64,000 bases of DNA from Siphonodentalium dalli (GCA_032622095.1 CP136064.1:253212484-253276483), one strand, 5' to 3'; shown: positions 31,961 through 44,385, numbered from the stretch's first letter. Program-made: numbers and translations. The notes: generated by a model not told the origin, from the sequence alone.

Positions 31961-34133
31961 ACAACCATTTTTTTGTAAAAAAAATATTCTGATTCATTTT
32001 GAAACTAATGAAAGACAATTTTGAAACTAATGAAAGACAATGTATAATTTTTTGCTGGTATATTCATCATAAATTTGAACAAATCTTCAAGCAAACAAAA
32101 TTTCAATATTCAAGAAATCTCTTACAACAGTGTCAGGAAGACCAATCGATCTAGCTCAGCACGATTGGTCTATTGTGATGTCAAATATTATTGAAATATT
32201 GCTTATAATTTTCATTTACAGAAGTCAATAATTCGCATGCAGATAACTTCACCTTGTATTCGGCCAAATATGTTGACGTTAGATTAGAAGGCAGAATTCC
32301 CAGATTTGTTTATTATTGGTGAACCTGGATAATTTCGGAGGTGTGTCAATCGTCTTTTGCACACTGTGAATACGTACTCATTCTCTCCTAAATTTGCAAA
32401 AATCCATATATATATAAATATATATACAGAGTGTGAAAACGTTGTTAGTTGCCAAATAATTGTCGACATTTTACTTAGAAAACTTGAATGCAAAAACTAT
32501 GATAGGCCCCCTATTATTTTTAATTTTTTTTTCTCTTTTTGTTGAATCTACTTTCGTTATCGACATGCCGGCCTTTGTTTTGGCTGTTCTCCCAGTTGTG
32601 CGTGCCAGCCGATCGTCGTTATTCGGGTGGTTCCGATTTCCTCCGAATATAATTCCATGAGACTCCGCGCGCTGATTCGCTCCGAAAATGTGTTAGTATC
32701 TGAGAAGATTTCTTACTCTGATCGCAGTTTTCAACAATTTAATACAGGGCGAGTACCGCACTAATAATATGCCACATTGGGGTTTTCTTTCTAGTTTTGT
32801 ATGACCTTTCTTGTGGTATATCGGGCACAGTTCTGTCTGACATCAAATATATGCCCACCGGGAGTGAAGCTAATGACTTTAAATCATAGGTTAGAAGTTG
32901 AAATGCTATTCAGTAACAATATAATGTTTAATATGTCGGAATTGAAATATATATCGCAAGAACTATATATTCAGCGCTGACAACAACTCCTTCTGTGTAC
33001 CTCACGAACGTAATGCGTACGTACTTCGAACTTGACCCAGTTTATTTCGATATATCTTGGCACATTTACATGCGTAGATCATGTCCATCACATATTGTCA
33101 TTTGAAAAAGATTGAATGGCCATTAAGGTCGACAACAGTGCTTTTCTCTTCGTGAATATATGAGATGCCAAACTAAATAATAGTTAGCAAGACATCGTAT
33201 TGAATAAGGATGACGAAATATACTAAAAATAAATCACATTGAGACACAGGCGTTACCTTGACCTTGATGTAATGATGATGCAATGTTATCACAGTTATGC
33301 CAAAACACAAGGTGTGTACACAGTTAAACTACCGGTAATCGATATATTGTTTGGCCTAAGTTCAACTTGTAACAAAGGACATACTAATAGTGCAATTTTG
33401 TTCGATTAAATGATAAATATCTCTTGAAAAATTATTGATAATTATAAGATTGAAATTCGCGCCCAGCTTGGATGGAAGCCACGTGTTCAGAAATTGGTAA
33501 ACGCGCTGTTTGCTGGAAGCTTCTAATTAGTTCCTCGCATTGCTATTCAATACATTTTATACACTCTATAAAAAATATAATATTGTCAATATGATCATGT
33601 GAAGAATTAGGAAAAATAAAAAAATAATTGGAAACAGTTTTATTTGGGAATAGGCCTACACAGCAGTAAGAACAAACACGGCGTCCTTAGTAAAAAAAAA
33701 TAACATCAGCATGTCATCTTGCTCTTACCGTAGCTTCGTTAGTCAAATTAATGGTAGTGATTGTTTTATATTTGGATGCATATGATATAAAAACATAAAC
33801 AAGTAAAGTAAATATTTTATTGGAAATAAAAATAAAGTTTGAAAATAAATAAATGTCAGTTAGACGACCGTACACATGTGAGTTGCCCGAGTACGCTGAT
33901 TTCTCTAGTCGACTTCAAAAAATAGCACCGCCGCATTCCACTTTTCGTTTTATTGCAATTTTATTGACAACTATCGATTAAATTGTACAAAATCTGCCAC
34001 AAAACCCCACAAAAACGTAACAATTAATAATGTAACATATATTTTATTATTTACATTAACAATGAAAGCAATTTGTTGTGTTATAATGCAATAGTTTTGT
34101 TGTAAACTATGACTGAAAAAAACGCAAAACTCC
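31961..34133. other. Unassigned stretch in the 6.3-kb element
   Basis: AT-rich, no supported gene. A short TIR-less stretch with several 60-70 codon open frames lacks any recognisable domain. Confidence 0.3.
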
Positions 34134-34223
34134 GGGCTCTCTGGACGCTACGCGGCAGGGCTCTCTAGGGTGTTCTGGACGCTACACGGCGGGGCGCTCT
34201 GGGGTGTTCTGAACGCTAAAGGG
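34134..34223 (-). repeat. Subterminal 34-bp repeats at the right end of the TTAA element
   Basis: About 2.5 copies of gttctggacgctacacggcg followed by gggcgctctggggt, ending in gaacgctaaaggg at the border. The base composition is much more GC-rich than its surroundings. Such repeats next to a terminus usually bind the transposase. Confidence 0.8.
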
Positions 34224-34287
34224 TTAACCACAGCAGCAAGGCAACAAGCCATATTTCCGACTAAGTCCTGAGTCGATTATTTACTGT
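34224..34287. mobile_element. Family A MITE, right piece, degraded
   Basis: Resumes TTAAccacagcag then jumps to ggcaacaagccatatttccg and a shortened end gtcgattatttactg. Internal arm sequence has been lost. Confidence 0.8.
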
Positions 34288-34294
34288 TTATGTG

Positions 34295-34346
34295 AGGCTC
34301 CCATGGGAGACTCGCATATATATGAGAATGCACTGGCACAGGATAT
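34295..34346 (-). repeat. Family D core fragment
   Basis: ggctcccatgggagactcgc followed by gaatgcactggcacagg matches the family D hairpin (61277-61480) without its ends. Confidence 0.6.
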
Positions 34347-34574
34347 TTAACCCTTTGGCATGTGAGTACGTTATATAGGACGTCATATCCATGAGTGAAT
34401 ATATTTTTGCAAATAAACGAGTAATATTGTAACATTGGTATATTGTAAGAAATCAATCATAGAAAAAAAATAATATCCATCTGCATGATAGCCTAGAAGA
34501 AAAGTTCCCAATTACGAGTTAATTTTTCGAAGTTATTTACACAGTACTGGTAACATGATATTGCCCTAGAACTA

Positions 34575-34970
34575 CCGTAAATGAGCTTCGGGGGTAAACA
34601 ATATTTTATTTGAGTCGAGGAACCCACCCATCAAAGCTCAGTGATCAGATATTGATTTTTGAATTATATTATTTTTCACCACCAGTACTTTTTAGTGGCC
34701 TGTTAAAAAGTTGACAAGAAGACGGTCTCTGACCAAATTAGGATGAAGATGGATAACTCTAAAATCAAGTGACTTTTGTGTGTCAGATTGACAATCCGGC
34801 CAAATTTCGTTGAACGAAATAACAGGTTTTGGGAAATTTTATACTATAGTTGACCGTGGTTAGCATTATTTTTGGGCAATTAAGCGATTTTGACAACTGA
34901 AGCGTCATTCCAAAGAATGATGTTGTTGGAGTCTGATGATATGGGGACCATTGAATTGGATTGAGCACCT
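34575..34970 (+). mobile_element. Family C TTAA MITE, nearly complete
   Basis: Collinear with the reverse complement of 58436-58881 (gcttcgggggtaaa, ggaacccacccatcaaagct, ggataactctaaaatcaag). It ends GAGCACCT before TTAA (34971-34974). The left end is degraded. Confidence 0.8.
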
Positions 34971-35074
34971 TTAACATTTTGTCAGGGTATTTTGAACGTT
35001 GATTGAAATTCCTTATATGGTGAGCATATTGTTAGAACAGAAAATTGCATGAAAATTTCCCAACATGCGTTTAC

Positions 35075-35260
35075 CCAAACGATATTAATCTGTTGTTCTG
35101 CTTATGTTTGTCTCGACAGCTGCAAGGCCAAGTCAATGAAATTACAAGGCGGGTCCTCCATTCTGATTCATTAGCCTTCACATCTAATGTATTGTATCAG
35201 GTATCAGAACTTGGCAGGCTAGTCCTTACATCTCATTTCACTTCAAACAAATGGCTCTTA
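35075..35260 (+). repeat. Direct repeat, copy interrupted by a family A MITE
   Basis: Same block as 27280-27460; it continues after the MITE at 35577 (tgtcgaatggtcacttca). Confidence 0.88.
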
Positions 35261-35574
35261 CAGTAATGCCCTAAATAATTGACTCCTTAACCACAGCAGA
35301 ATTATGGGTCATTTTTCAGGATTTATTTGGAAATATGGCTTGTTGCCATTCATCGGAAAGCTCTCACTGAGATTTTAGTCGGAAATATAGCTTGCCATTC
35401 ATCAGAAAGCTCTCACTGAGATTTTAGTCGGAAATATAGCTTGTTGCCATTCATCAGAAAGCTCTCACTGAGAGCTTTCCGATGAATGGCAGCAAGCCAT
35501 ATTTCCGACTAAATCCTGAAATATTACCCATAATTCTGCTGTGGTTAAGGAGTCGATTATTTAGGACATTACTG
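35261..35574. mobile_element. Family A MITE, 314 bp, with repeated arm segments
   Basis: CAGTAATGCCCTAAATAATT to its inverted end at 35574, TA on both sides (35259-35260, 35575-35576). The left arm carries two extra copies of the inner segment (ttttagtcggaaatatagct then ccattcatcagaaagctctc), so this copy is about 100 bp longer than the norm. The related block at 27460 gives the empty site. Confidence 0.93.
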
Positions 35575-35709
35575 TATGTCGAATGGTCACTTCATATATG
35601 CAGATAATTATTAGATTCACACTCATTTTATGATATATTAAGAGTCGACATATATTAAATGGACATGGTTTGGTAAGAGGTATCTCCAAACATACTATGC
35701 GCACCTGCA

Positions 35710-35945
35710 TAGTGTGTCTGATATTTATGAGGTCCCCAGAGGGTGAATTTAGAGACGCTATCCTGCATGTCAGGCTAGCTTCACCAAATTCACAATCTGG
35801 GAATCTCATTCTGCTGATGCCTCAACTGCTTTTGGAGTCCTAGGATAAGATTGAAGTTCCTCAGTTGAAGTTGGTGATGTTCACCCATTGGTCACCTCAT
35901 TAATGCATTTTATCTTCTGCAAATTTGGGTATGTAGAAACTGAAC
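35710..35945. mobile_element. Family B element, one hairpin plus spacer
   Basis: Hairpin gaggtccccagagggtgaat (35730) to aatctgggaatctcattctg (35795), then spacer with ttggtgatgttcacccattg and tttatcttctgcaaatttgg. Confidence 0.75.
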
Positions 35946-36013
35946 AGAACATAACTGGACATTTCCTATGGGATAACTACTCATCAATGATGCTTTTGTA
36001 TAGAAAGGGTTAA

Positions 36014-37469
36014 ACTAATAATACCATTGACTTCACTGATGGTAAACTGGAAATTATTTGAAAAATCTTCTAATCCATATATATATATCAGTTTTACTGA
36101 TGTTCATTGCTTAAATTGTCCCTGCTTCACTACAATGAGCAGGAACACATTCTCATTTCATATTTAAATATATAGGTACTGTTGAATTTCAAATGGAAAC
36201 TCATGATGACTGATACTTCAGGGTTATGCCTCTTTGATATTCTTTAGAGTTTTTATGTTGCAGTTTTATTCCTAAAGTTACACATGTAGAATAATTTCAC
36301 TCAGTCTTTGTGGCCAGCTTTATAGGCGACACCAATTTTTAAGTCTGGTTTACAAACACCTCCTACAACTTTTTTTCCATTTCATGAAAAAAAATAAAAC
36401 TTTTTTCTCCCAAATTTGTTTACACGCGTACTGATTTTCATGTGCTGTCGCATCCAGTTCTGCTTACGATCATTTACAGATCCATATTTTCATGTATTTC
36501 ATGACAAGAAATGTCTTGTTTGGTTCAGAATTTCATTCAAAAACATTTTTTCACAATTTTTGTAAAATTTATGTAAAATTACACGATTTACTTGATATAA
36601 ATTGGGGGGGGGGGGGGGGGACAATTTTTTTTATTTTTAATTTTTTCCCTCCTGCATCCAGTGCTCAAATGGGAAATTTTTCAAATCATCTGGTTTTGGA
36701 AAACTTAATTCAAGAATTTCTAAATAATATGAAGTCACGAAACACTGAGATTTGAGACATAACATACTTAACTGCCTGTCATGTATTAGTCTAATTAAAA
36801 TCAGAATCTCAAACAGAGTCTGAACGAAATAAAGGGGAATTCCATTACTTCCAAAAAGCATTACGTCAGTGTCAGCCAATCATAACCTTTAACGATAGGT
36901 GATGATGCCAATCAAGCATTTGTCGTAATTCCTATACTGCACTGCGAACGTGGTTCACCAATTCCTAAAAACATCACAATAAATTTTCTGTGACATAGTT
37001 AATGTTTACCAATTTCGAGATTACAACAACTAAGTAAACACTAATAATCATATATGAAGAGTTCAAAATTGACCAATAATACCTAGCAAGGAGAATAGAT
37101 TTAAGTATTTCCAAGAATTTCAACAGTTAACAACAGGAAATATTAGGTATATTTTGCATTGGATGAAAAGGGCCAATATATTATATCTACCCCTCGTGTG
37201 ACCTGGGTTTATTCATGGTGTGCGTGCATGGTCTTTCCCTATGAAAACTAGCATAATGGACCCCCTGCATGGCCTCCCTATCTGCTTCCCCTGTCTGGTT
37301 GGGAAAAACTCAAGCAGGAATTTCTATTTATTTTGTAGGATGAGTGAGATGTTATACATATTACTTAAATGGACTTGGCTCATTTGAGCTTTCCACATTC
37401 TGTCTACATAAGGAGGTATAAGATTATAAGTTTGACAAATACACAAAATTTTGATATACCGGTTTCATA
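36014..37469. other. Unassigned stretch with a G17 run
   Basis: A run of 17 G at 36604-36620 and several T/A tracts. No gene supported. Confidence 0.35.
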
Positions 37470-37682
37470 CAGTAATGCCCTAAGTAATCTACTCCTTAAC
37501 CACAGAAAAATTATGGGTAACTTTTCAGGATTTAGTCGGAAATATGGCTTGTTGCCATTCATTGGAAAGCTCTCCCCGAGAGCTTTCCGATGAATAGCAA
37601 CAAGCCATATTTCCGACTAAATCCTGAAAAGTTACCCATAATTCTGCTGTGGTTAAGGAGTCGATTACTTAGGGCATTACTG
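37470..37682. mobile_element. Family A MITE, reference-like copy
   Basis: CAGTAATGCCCTAAGTAATC to its inverted end, TA flanks at 37468-37469 and 37683-37684. Two nearly identical 100-bp arms meet at gctctccccgagagc. It would fold into one uninterrupted hairpin. Confidence 0.95.
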
Positions 37683-37799
37683 TATGCTCTAAATAATATT
37701 TTCCATACATGGTCACAGCCATTTTTTGGCGTTTTACGCTCCATAATACAGCTAATAATATTTGAATTTTTCCCGGTCACAAACGAAGTTGATCAAGCC

Positions 37800-37945
37800 T
37801 TGAAATAGCGCGTCTGTCCTTTGCAGAATGAGGTCCCCAGAGGGTGAATTTAGTGATGCTAGCCCGCTATGCGGGGTAGCATCACTAAATTCACCCTCTG
37901 GGGACCTCGTTCTGCAAATGACAGACACACTATTTCAAGGCTTGA
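37800..37945. mobile_element. Family B hairpin, stand-alone
   Basis: Arms extend from aagccttgaaatagcg through ctttgcagaatgaggtcccc to the centre gctagcccgctatgcggggt, and back. About 70-bp arms, no spacer module. The ends match those of the complete copy at 59733-60141. Confidence 0.85.
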
Positions 37946-38754
37946 AGTTGATAAATACTTGAACTAGCCTTCTACGAGCATTATCATGGATAAACTGGCC
38001 ATAATTGAGCTGGCTATCTCTGATGTTTTTTAGACAACAGCGCCACCATTATTAAAATATATAGAGGAAATCTGGTGTTTTTGAGGAGATACAAAAAATT
38101 CTCTCATGGGTGACCCAGACAAAAATAAACATTTGTCGCGGTCACGAATGAGATAATTTTCGTCATCCACTCAAAAACACTAGATTTTCTTTTTATTATA
38201 CGCGTGCTATGCATATAAATTGATCATTTGTAAAGACAACCCGGCTACATTTAACCTTGATTCGAGCCACGAAACAGCTGATTGCTGTCATTTATCACTC
38301 TTGTACTTCAAAATGCACCACAATGAAATTATATTCCCATGCATGGCCATCAACTAAATAATGCCTATTATAACCGGGGCACATTCAAAGCTAATACTTC
38401 ATAATAGAATTACACAAATGCCACTATATATGGTTAACATTTTACAATTCGTTGCTAATTATTCAAGAAATTTAGTTACGTCATAGACACCCGCAACATC
38501 AAAGCTATTATGAAAGTGTAATTTTCTATATCTTCACTGCTAACGGTGGATAACGATTATTATCTGTTAGCTATTTCTTCTATAATCTATAAGTTGAGCT
38601 TATAATAAATTAAAATATATATGTTTTTGAATGTTTCATACAGACATTGGTTTTTGCTCAAATTGCTTGAATTAGTCTTAACACCTCAAAGATGACACCT
38701 TTATGAAAATTAACAGAACTTTAGGAAAATTAATGGTACATTTTTTTTATTACA

Positions 38755-39060
38755 GCATCGCTTTGCCCTACCAGAATCATGGCAGTATGCCCTACCAGAA
38801 TCATGGCAGTATACAGCAGGTCCCACCAACATCATAGCAAATTAGCAGGACTACTTGACCAGGGGTGGGTATACAGTAGGTAAACACGTCAGATGAACTA
38901 GAAATGTCTGAAAAATTGGATTAGACAAACCCCTCAAAAATGACAACGCTTTTCCCTACCAGCAGCATAGCAAATTAGCAGGGCCACTTGACCAGGCGGA
39001 TATAAATGCAGTAGGTAAAGGCATCATATGAACTAGAAATGTCTGAAAAATTGTGTCCAA
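38755..39060 (+). repeat. Local duplication
   Basis: Two diverged copies of a block with atcatagcaaattagcagg, cttgaccagg and gaactagaaatgtctgaaaa; inside the first, ccctaccagaatcatggcag is itself doubled. A related inverted block lies near 44995-45110. Confidence 0.8.
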
Positions 39061-39715
39061 CATGTGACTAATGACTTCATAGGACTGTTGTCAGTTAGTT
39101 ATAAGTGATTCTGGATGCAATCCCCTGTGGCCAAAAGCCGGTTAAGGTCACCGCTACTATTGGACCATGATAAATCAGTCGTCTGATTCGACCGTCTATG
39201 CAATAGATCAGTGTTATGTGATAATGCCAAGAGTCACATCCCGACTTGCTGTGTCCTGAATTGACCCTGTATCATTAGGCGCTCTGTTTTTAATAAGTTA
39301 TATTGACTGGCATTATTCCATCAATGTCATTTACTAATAGGATAATTGAATTCTTCGACACGCGATGCCGATTATAATGTCCTCCCTGGATGGAATATAA
39401 TGCAGGATTCGACCAACTGAAAGCTGGCGTGATTGAAAATAGCATATTGTTGCTTCACAAAGGTCAAATATCTTTTATGATTTTGTGGTGGGCTAATCCA
39501 ATAATTTATTCATCGCATATGCAGATCTTGAATTCAGATTTGATGATCATGAAAGGCCAAAGATGCATATTGTGTAATGATAACCTGCTAGCTTCATCAG
39601 TGTTAGCATAGAATTTCATTTAGGGAGATTTGTACACACACCAGGAATGAACCTAGGTCACATGGATTTATTCCAGGGGAAGATTGTAAAATGTTCTCCT
39701 CCCAGGCCAGGCCTA

Positions 39716-39990
39716 ACCAAGCCTGAGTTTAGCGTGCCTGTCATTTGCGGAATGAGGTCCCCAGAGGGGTGAATTTAGTGATGCTATCGTGCATAGTGGG
39801 CTAGCATCACTAAATTCACCCTAAATTTTGCATCGGCCTCATCTTCTCTGGAAAGTTTCTTTGTTTCAAAATTTCTATAGAAACATCTTCACATAAATTC
39901 TATTTCTTTTTTAGTTTAGTTTCTCTATATCCCCAAATTGACAGACGACACATTGCATAATCGAGGTTCCCAATGGGTGTACATTACAAT
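39716..39990. mobile_element. Family B element
   Basis: Outer end aagcctgagtttagcgtgcc, hairpin from gaatgaggtccccagagggg to catcactaaattcaccct, then the spacer (cctcatcttctctggaaagt to gacgacacattgcataatcg). Confidence 0.75.
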
Positions 39991-40034
39991 ATTCACCATT
40001 TGGTAACTTCAGCCCGAGTCTGTCTCCCACAGCA

Positions 40035-40165
40035 GATGAGGCCATGCAGAATGAGGTTCCCGGAGGGTGAATTTAGTGATGCTAGCCCACTATGCGGGAT
40101 AGCATCACCAAATTCACCCTCTGGGGTCCTCATTCTGCAAAATGACAGGCACATAATCAGGCTAG
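40035..40165. mobile_element. Family B hairpin, stand-alone
   Basis: ggccatgcagaatgaggttc to ggtcctcattctgcaaaatg, arms of about 55 bp around gctagcccactatgcgggat. Together with 39716-39990 it resembles one complete B element with a damaged spacer. Confidence 0.8.
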
Positions 40166-40379
40166 GCCTAACAACCAACATTACACCACTATAAAGGCCT
40201 GTTGATAGAACCCCAAGATTATAAACGTCGCTAAATTGTCATATTTTGCTGATTTAAATTAAAGGCCCATTAAGGACTCTGAGATAAGCACTGAACAATA
40301 TTACTATTTGTGTATTTTTATAGGCCCGTTTTGAAAAAAATGACAAATTATGTTATGGGTCCGGGCGTCCATCCATCAG

Positions 40380-40680
40380 TTCACTTTTTTCATTTCCAGA
40401 TGATAAATTTAGTAAGACTGAACTGAATGAACTTAAATTTTGTATGTTGATTTACTGGCACAAAACACAGGTCCGGCCGCCAATTTTTACCGGAGTTACG
40501 GCCCTTTTTGTTGGAATTTGCACTTTTCGTTTATGGATGATAACATCAGTAAGTCTGAACTGAATGAACTTAAATTAAGTATGTGGGTTTACTAGCACAA
40601 GATACAGGTCAAGTTCGAATTTGGGTTCCGCCTGCCAATTTTCATCTGAGTTGTGGCCCATTGTTGAAATTACCACGGGC
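40380..40680 (+). repeat. Two diverged direct repeats, ~150 bp
   Basis: gtaagactgaactgaatgaa then taaattttgtatgt at about 40411, and gtaagtctgaactgaatgaa then taaattaagtatgt at 40550, each followed by caggtc and a cggagttacggccc-like stretch. The wording resembles repeats common in bivalve genomes. Confidence 0.65.
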
Positions 40681-41059
40681 GTAATTTGCCACACCCTAGC
40701 GATGCTCTTGTTGCTTCCTATCGTTATTCAATTCGGCCCAACGTCTGCAAAAAAATCACTCAAAATTCAGGGTAGATTCGAAAAGAATTTTTATTTATAT
40801 GGCAGACATTTATCATTAATCAGACTGAGAAGCATTTTATCGATTCATCGCTATGGGTGATATTGCCTAAAATCACACTAAACATAGAACACAAATCAGT
40901 TGGTGAAGCTATCATCAAAGGCAGCATAACAGGTTGAATGTCCATGTTCGTTGTAGTAGATAACTGAAATGTCTGAGAGTCATAATATAACCTCAGCAGA
41001 ATAAGTCTTTCTTGTGATCTCATATGATTGAGCAAAAAACCTGGAAATTCTGTGTCTGA

Positions 41060-41350
41060 CATTTTCAGAATGAGGTCCCCAGAGGGAGAATTTAGTGATG
41101 CTATAACGTAGTGGGCTAGCATCACCAAATTCACCCACTGGGAAAACTCGATCTTCTTAGGCCTCAACTGCTATGGGAGACCTAGGATCAGATTTAAGTT
41201 CCCCAGTTGAAGTTGGTGATGTTCACCCATTAGTCACCTTGATTATGCATTTTATCTTTTGCAAATTAGGGGATACAGAAACTGAACAAAAGGGAAAAAG
41301 TAACTAAAAATAATGTTAGTTTGAGACTATTGATACTTTCCAGAAGATTT
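41060..41350. mobile_element. Family B element, one hairpin plus spacer
   Basis: Hairpin cagaatgaggtccccagagg (41067) to aaattcacccactgggaaaa, then the spacer running to ctattgatactttccagaag. Confidence 0.8.
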
Positions 41351-41522
41351 GGCCTAAGACAGGGTTTCCGCTAGGGGTTGGAAATTGTACTCGTATAGCC
41401 ACTGGGGGAAATCTCTGTCCATCAGAAAACTGCGAATATCTAATAGTATTTAGCAAATTAGTCAATAATATTTAAGCATATTAATGTAATATAAGTAGAT
41501 ACAAGTCAAAGAATCATAATTA

Positions 41523-42010
41523 TACCCCCCCCCCCCCCCCCCCCCAACGAAGTTGTGTGGGGGTATACGGGAATCAGCTTGTCCGTCCATCGTCCGTCCG
41601 TCATCCATGGACACAAATTTGTCCGGAGTTTTTCCCAGTCATTTTTTGATCATTTTCCATGAAACTTGGCACAGACATCAACCACCATGGGAAACTGCAC
41701 CTGCGATGATGATGTCTGTCTGACTTATTTTGGTCGAGTTATCCCCCTTTTTCGACTAAGAAAATTTTCGCAACATGTATAATATTGTCCGAGCTTTTAT
41801 TCCTACATTTTTTGGTCAATTTTTTAAAAACTTGGCACAGATATTTAGTACCATGGGAACCTGTGCACCTGTGATTATGACGTCTGTCCAACTTTTTTGG
41901 TGGAGTTACAGCTGGGAGTTATCCCCATTTTTCAACTTAGAAAATTTATTTGCAACATGCATAATTTTGTCCGAGCTTTTATTCCTTCATTGGGACAGTC
42001 ACACCTCTAG
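41523..42010 (+). repeat. C23 run and cgtccgtcc-type dispersed repeat
   Basis: A run of about 22 C is followed by ttgtgtgggggtatacggga and cgtccgtccgtc, then by two diverged sub-repeats built on tgaaacttggcacagacatc, ccatgggaaactgcacctgc and gatgtctgtctgac. Repeats of this wording are familiar from lophotrochozoan genomes; that recollection is not checked. Confidence 0.65.
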
Positions 42011-42409
42011 TTATGTTTTATTTTGGACTATTTGAAGGGTTAATGTAAGGATGTTGTCATTTGGCATGGCATATACACATTGATATTGTATAGGTGCCGT
42101 AAACTTTGCGACAAAACGTCAAGTTCAATTCGTGGGTAAAATAAGCGTACTGACAATTTTTCTTACCACCACCAATGGAAGAGGAAATTGTTCAAATTTG
42201 CAATCTTAATTTGATGTCCGACTTCACTACATTCATAACAAGATGTTATACCATGAAGTATTCCGGAACATTCTTCAGTGGCTAACATGTGGACCTCCTC
42301 TACGTAATCATCAATCAGAACAGTTTAGTTGAGAACGTAATCGTGATATATCCAGGCAGAATCAACCATGTGGCTTTTAGCGATGTCCGCTTTATTTTCT
42401 TTCAGAATA

Positions 42410-43722
42410 AGGCAATATATCCATAATTCATTTTACTCATCGCAATTTATTATTATAGGAGACATCATCTTTTCTGTTTTTTATCCTTAAACTATATTCA
42501 TGACCGATTATTCTTTCGCATTTTTGTATTTATTCGCATTTTGTTGTATTTATAACTATTTCTAAATACTACGATTCTCACAAACATTTACTAAGCCAGG
42601 AATGCACTCAATATTTGGAAACAGTTTATTACGTCATGTTGGGAATGCCGCATCGTCATAGAAATGAAAATCTGTGTAGCCCTGAAAAGCATTTTTTTCC
42701 AGCCAAATGGTTCATTAATGATCAGCATTAGTGGGCAAATAAATTATCTTTGTTTATTACTCCCTGTTGGTTTTATTTGTGGCAGATACACATGTGTTTT
42801 AGACATTCATCTGTGGAACGAGTACTGGTAGGAGAATGTCGGGATGGGAAATGTTTGAGGGGGAAAGGACCCTAAAAGCTGCCCCTATAGTAGATTCCTT
42901 GCCTAAGCAGCATGAGGTCCCCAGATGTTGAATTTGGTGATGCTAGCCCACTGCGGGATAGCATCACTAAATTCACCCTCTGGGAACCTCATTCTGCAAA
43001 TGTACCAGGCTTGAGTCTAGCTGAGGGTCATAACATAACCTAAGCAGAATAAGTCGTTCTTGTGATCTCATATGATTGAACAACCTTATTCCTTGATGGG
43101 TAATGAAATATCTATAGCTACACTACATCAAAGAATTATTCCACAGGAATTTGACACTGAAGGTTGGGTAATATTGATACATTTTTCTCCCTGTCTGTCT
43201 CACAATGAATTGATGTGACACTGGTGACCTTTTCTTTCTGCTTAGTTCTTTTATCTACATTGGTTTTATTGCTAAAAAGAAGATTATTCTGGAGACCATG
43301 GAGAGTTTTGTTTTTGTGAATTTAATACTCGTTTAGTTCTTGTAAGATTTCTGCCTGATTCACATTGGAGGGCCAGGCTAGGGGAGATAACTTCTTAATT
43401 AAATATCTAAGGATGCAGTCTCTTTAAAAAGCCGATTAAAATCCTATATCGGAATTACGTCTCTAGAAGTATCCATAATATTTCATTTCTATGATTATTT
43501 GGCATTCCCAACATGACGTAATAAACTGTTTCCAAATATTGAGCGCATTTCTGGCGTAGTAAATGTTTGTGAGAATCGTAGTATTTAGAAATAGTTATAA
43601 ATACAACAAGATGCGAAAGAATACAAAATGCTAAAGAATAATAAGTCATGAATATAGTTGACTGATATAAAACTCAAAGATGTTGTCTCCTATATTGCGA
43701 TGAGTAAAATGATATATTGCCT
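42410..43722. mobile_element. Long inverted-repeat element, ~1.3 kb
   Basis: Arms of about 250 bp run from AGGCAATATATC (42410) to cgtcatagaaatgaaaatct, and inverted from about 43475 to GATATATTGCCT (43722). Shared stretches include tttataactatttctaaata and acagtttattacgtcatgtt. An 85-bp part of the arm also occurs in the Harbinger element (12780-12865), so this may be a derived PIF/Harbinger MITE. A family B hairpin is inserted between the arms. Confidence 0.85.
42905..43005. mobile_element. Family B hairpin inside the long inverted-repeat element
   Basis: gcatgaggtccccagatgtt to ctctgggaacctcattctgc with centre gctagcccactgcgggatagc. Confidence 0.8.
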
Positions 43723-44112
43723 GTATTCAGTTTTCCAACAATAGTTGGGTTTGACAATGCGTGACCTCTGATCTCTGACATGATCTGCTATGCCCATAAA
43801 CCAATGAAATCGTGCGCAGTCTGCGCCATGTGCACTCTCCAATGAAATGAAGGGAATCCCTTCAACACAGAACCTAATTTTAACAGATTTCGAGAGACGT
43901 AATTCTGATAAAGGATTTTCTTCGGATTTTCAATGAGACTGCTGAGGATGCATCGTTTCTCTGCCTAGACTTAAAACGACAACAGAAATCTTGAAATTTG
44001 TTTCATAGAGAAATTTTTGTTAGTATTCTCTAAAACACAATTGAGAAACATCTTACATTATCAACAAATAAATAAGTGAAAAAAAAATTGGAAAAATACG
44101 CACAGATCACAG

Positions 44113-44385
44113 ATGAATGTGTGTAAGAAACTTAAGCGTATGCAAGAGCGTAGCAACTATCAAAATATTAGTCTGACCAAAGTTGCCAAGTACCATGATG
44201 TAGGTGTGCAGTTTGGGAATGGGGTGTCCCCCACAGTTTGTGAGAAAAAGAAATATGGCTACCTCACTATTCATAAGCTGATAGAGTACACTTTTGGTTA
44301 TATTTGGAATAAATTTCTCTGTATCAACAGAAAAATGTATGAAATCGTAAATTTAGCTAAAGGTATATTGTTCTTGATTCACTAG
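44113..44385 (+). other. Open frame of 90 codons, unrecognised
   Basis: An open frame from ATG to stop with a basic N-terminus (MNVCKKLKRMQERSN) and no domain I know. It overlaps no named repeat. It could be an exon, a decayed element or chance; nothing distinguishes these here. Confidence 0.2.

Larger units (their letters stand above)
27889..34223. mobile_element. 6.3-kb TTAA-flanked element, probably piggyBac-like and non-autonomous
   Basis: Left end CCCTTTACCCAACAG, right end (reverse complement) CCCTTTAGCGTTCAG, with TTAA at 27885-27888 and 34224-34227. The split MITE arm (gactcc-TTAA-ccacagcag) proves insertion at a single TTAA. CCCTTT ends and TTAA are piggyBac traits, but the two ends share only about seven bases and no transposase frame is visible. 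Cargo includes a tandem duplication (28446-28884), the TTAAGCG word cluster (30085-31345) and a 190-bp array (31377-31960). Confidence 0.78.
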
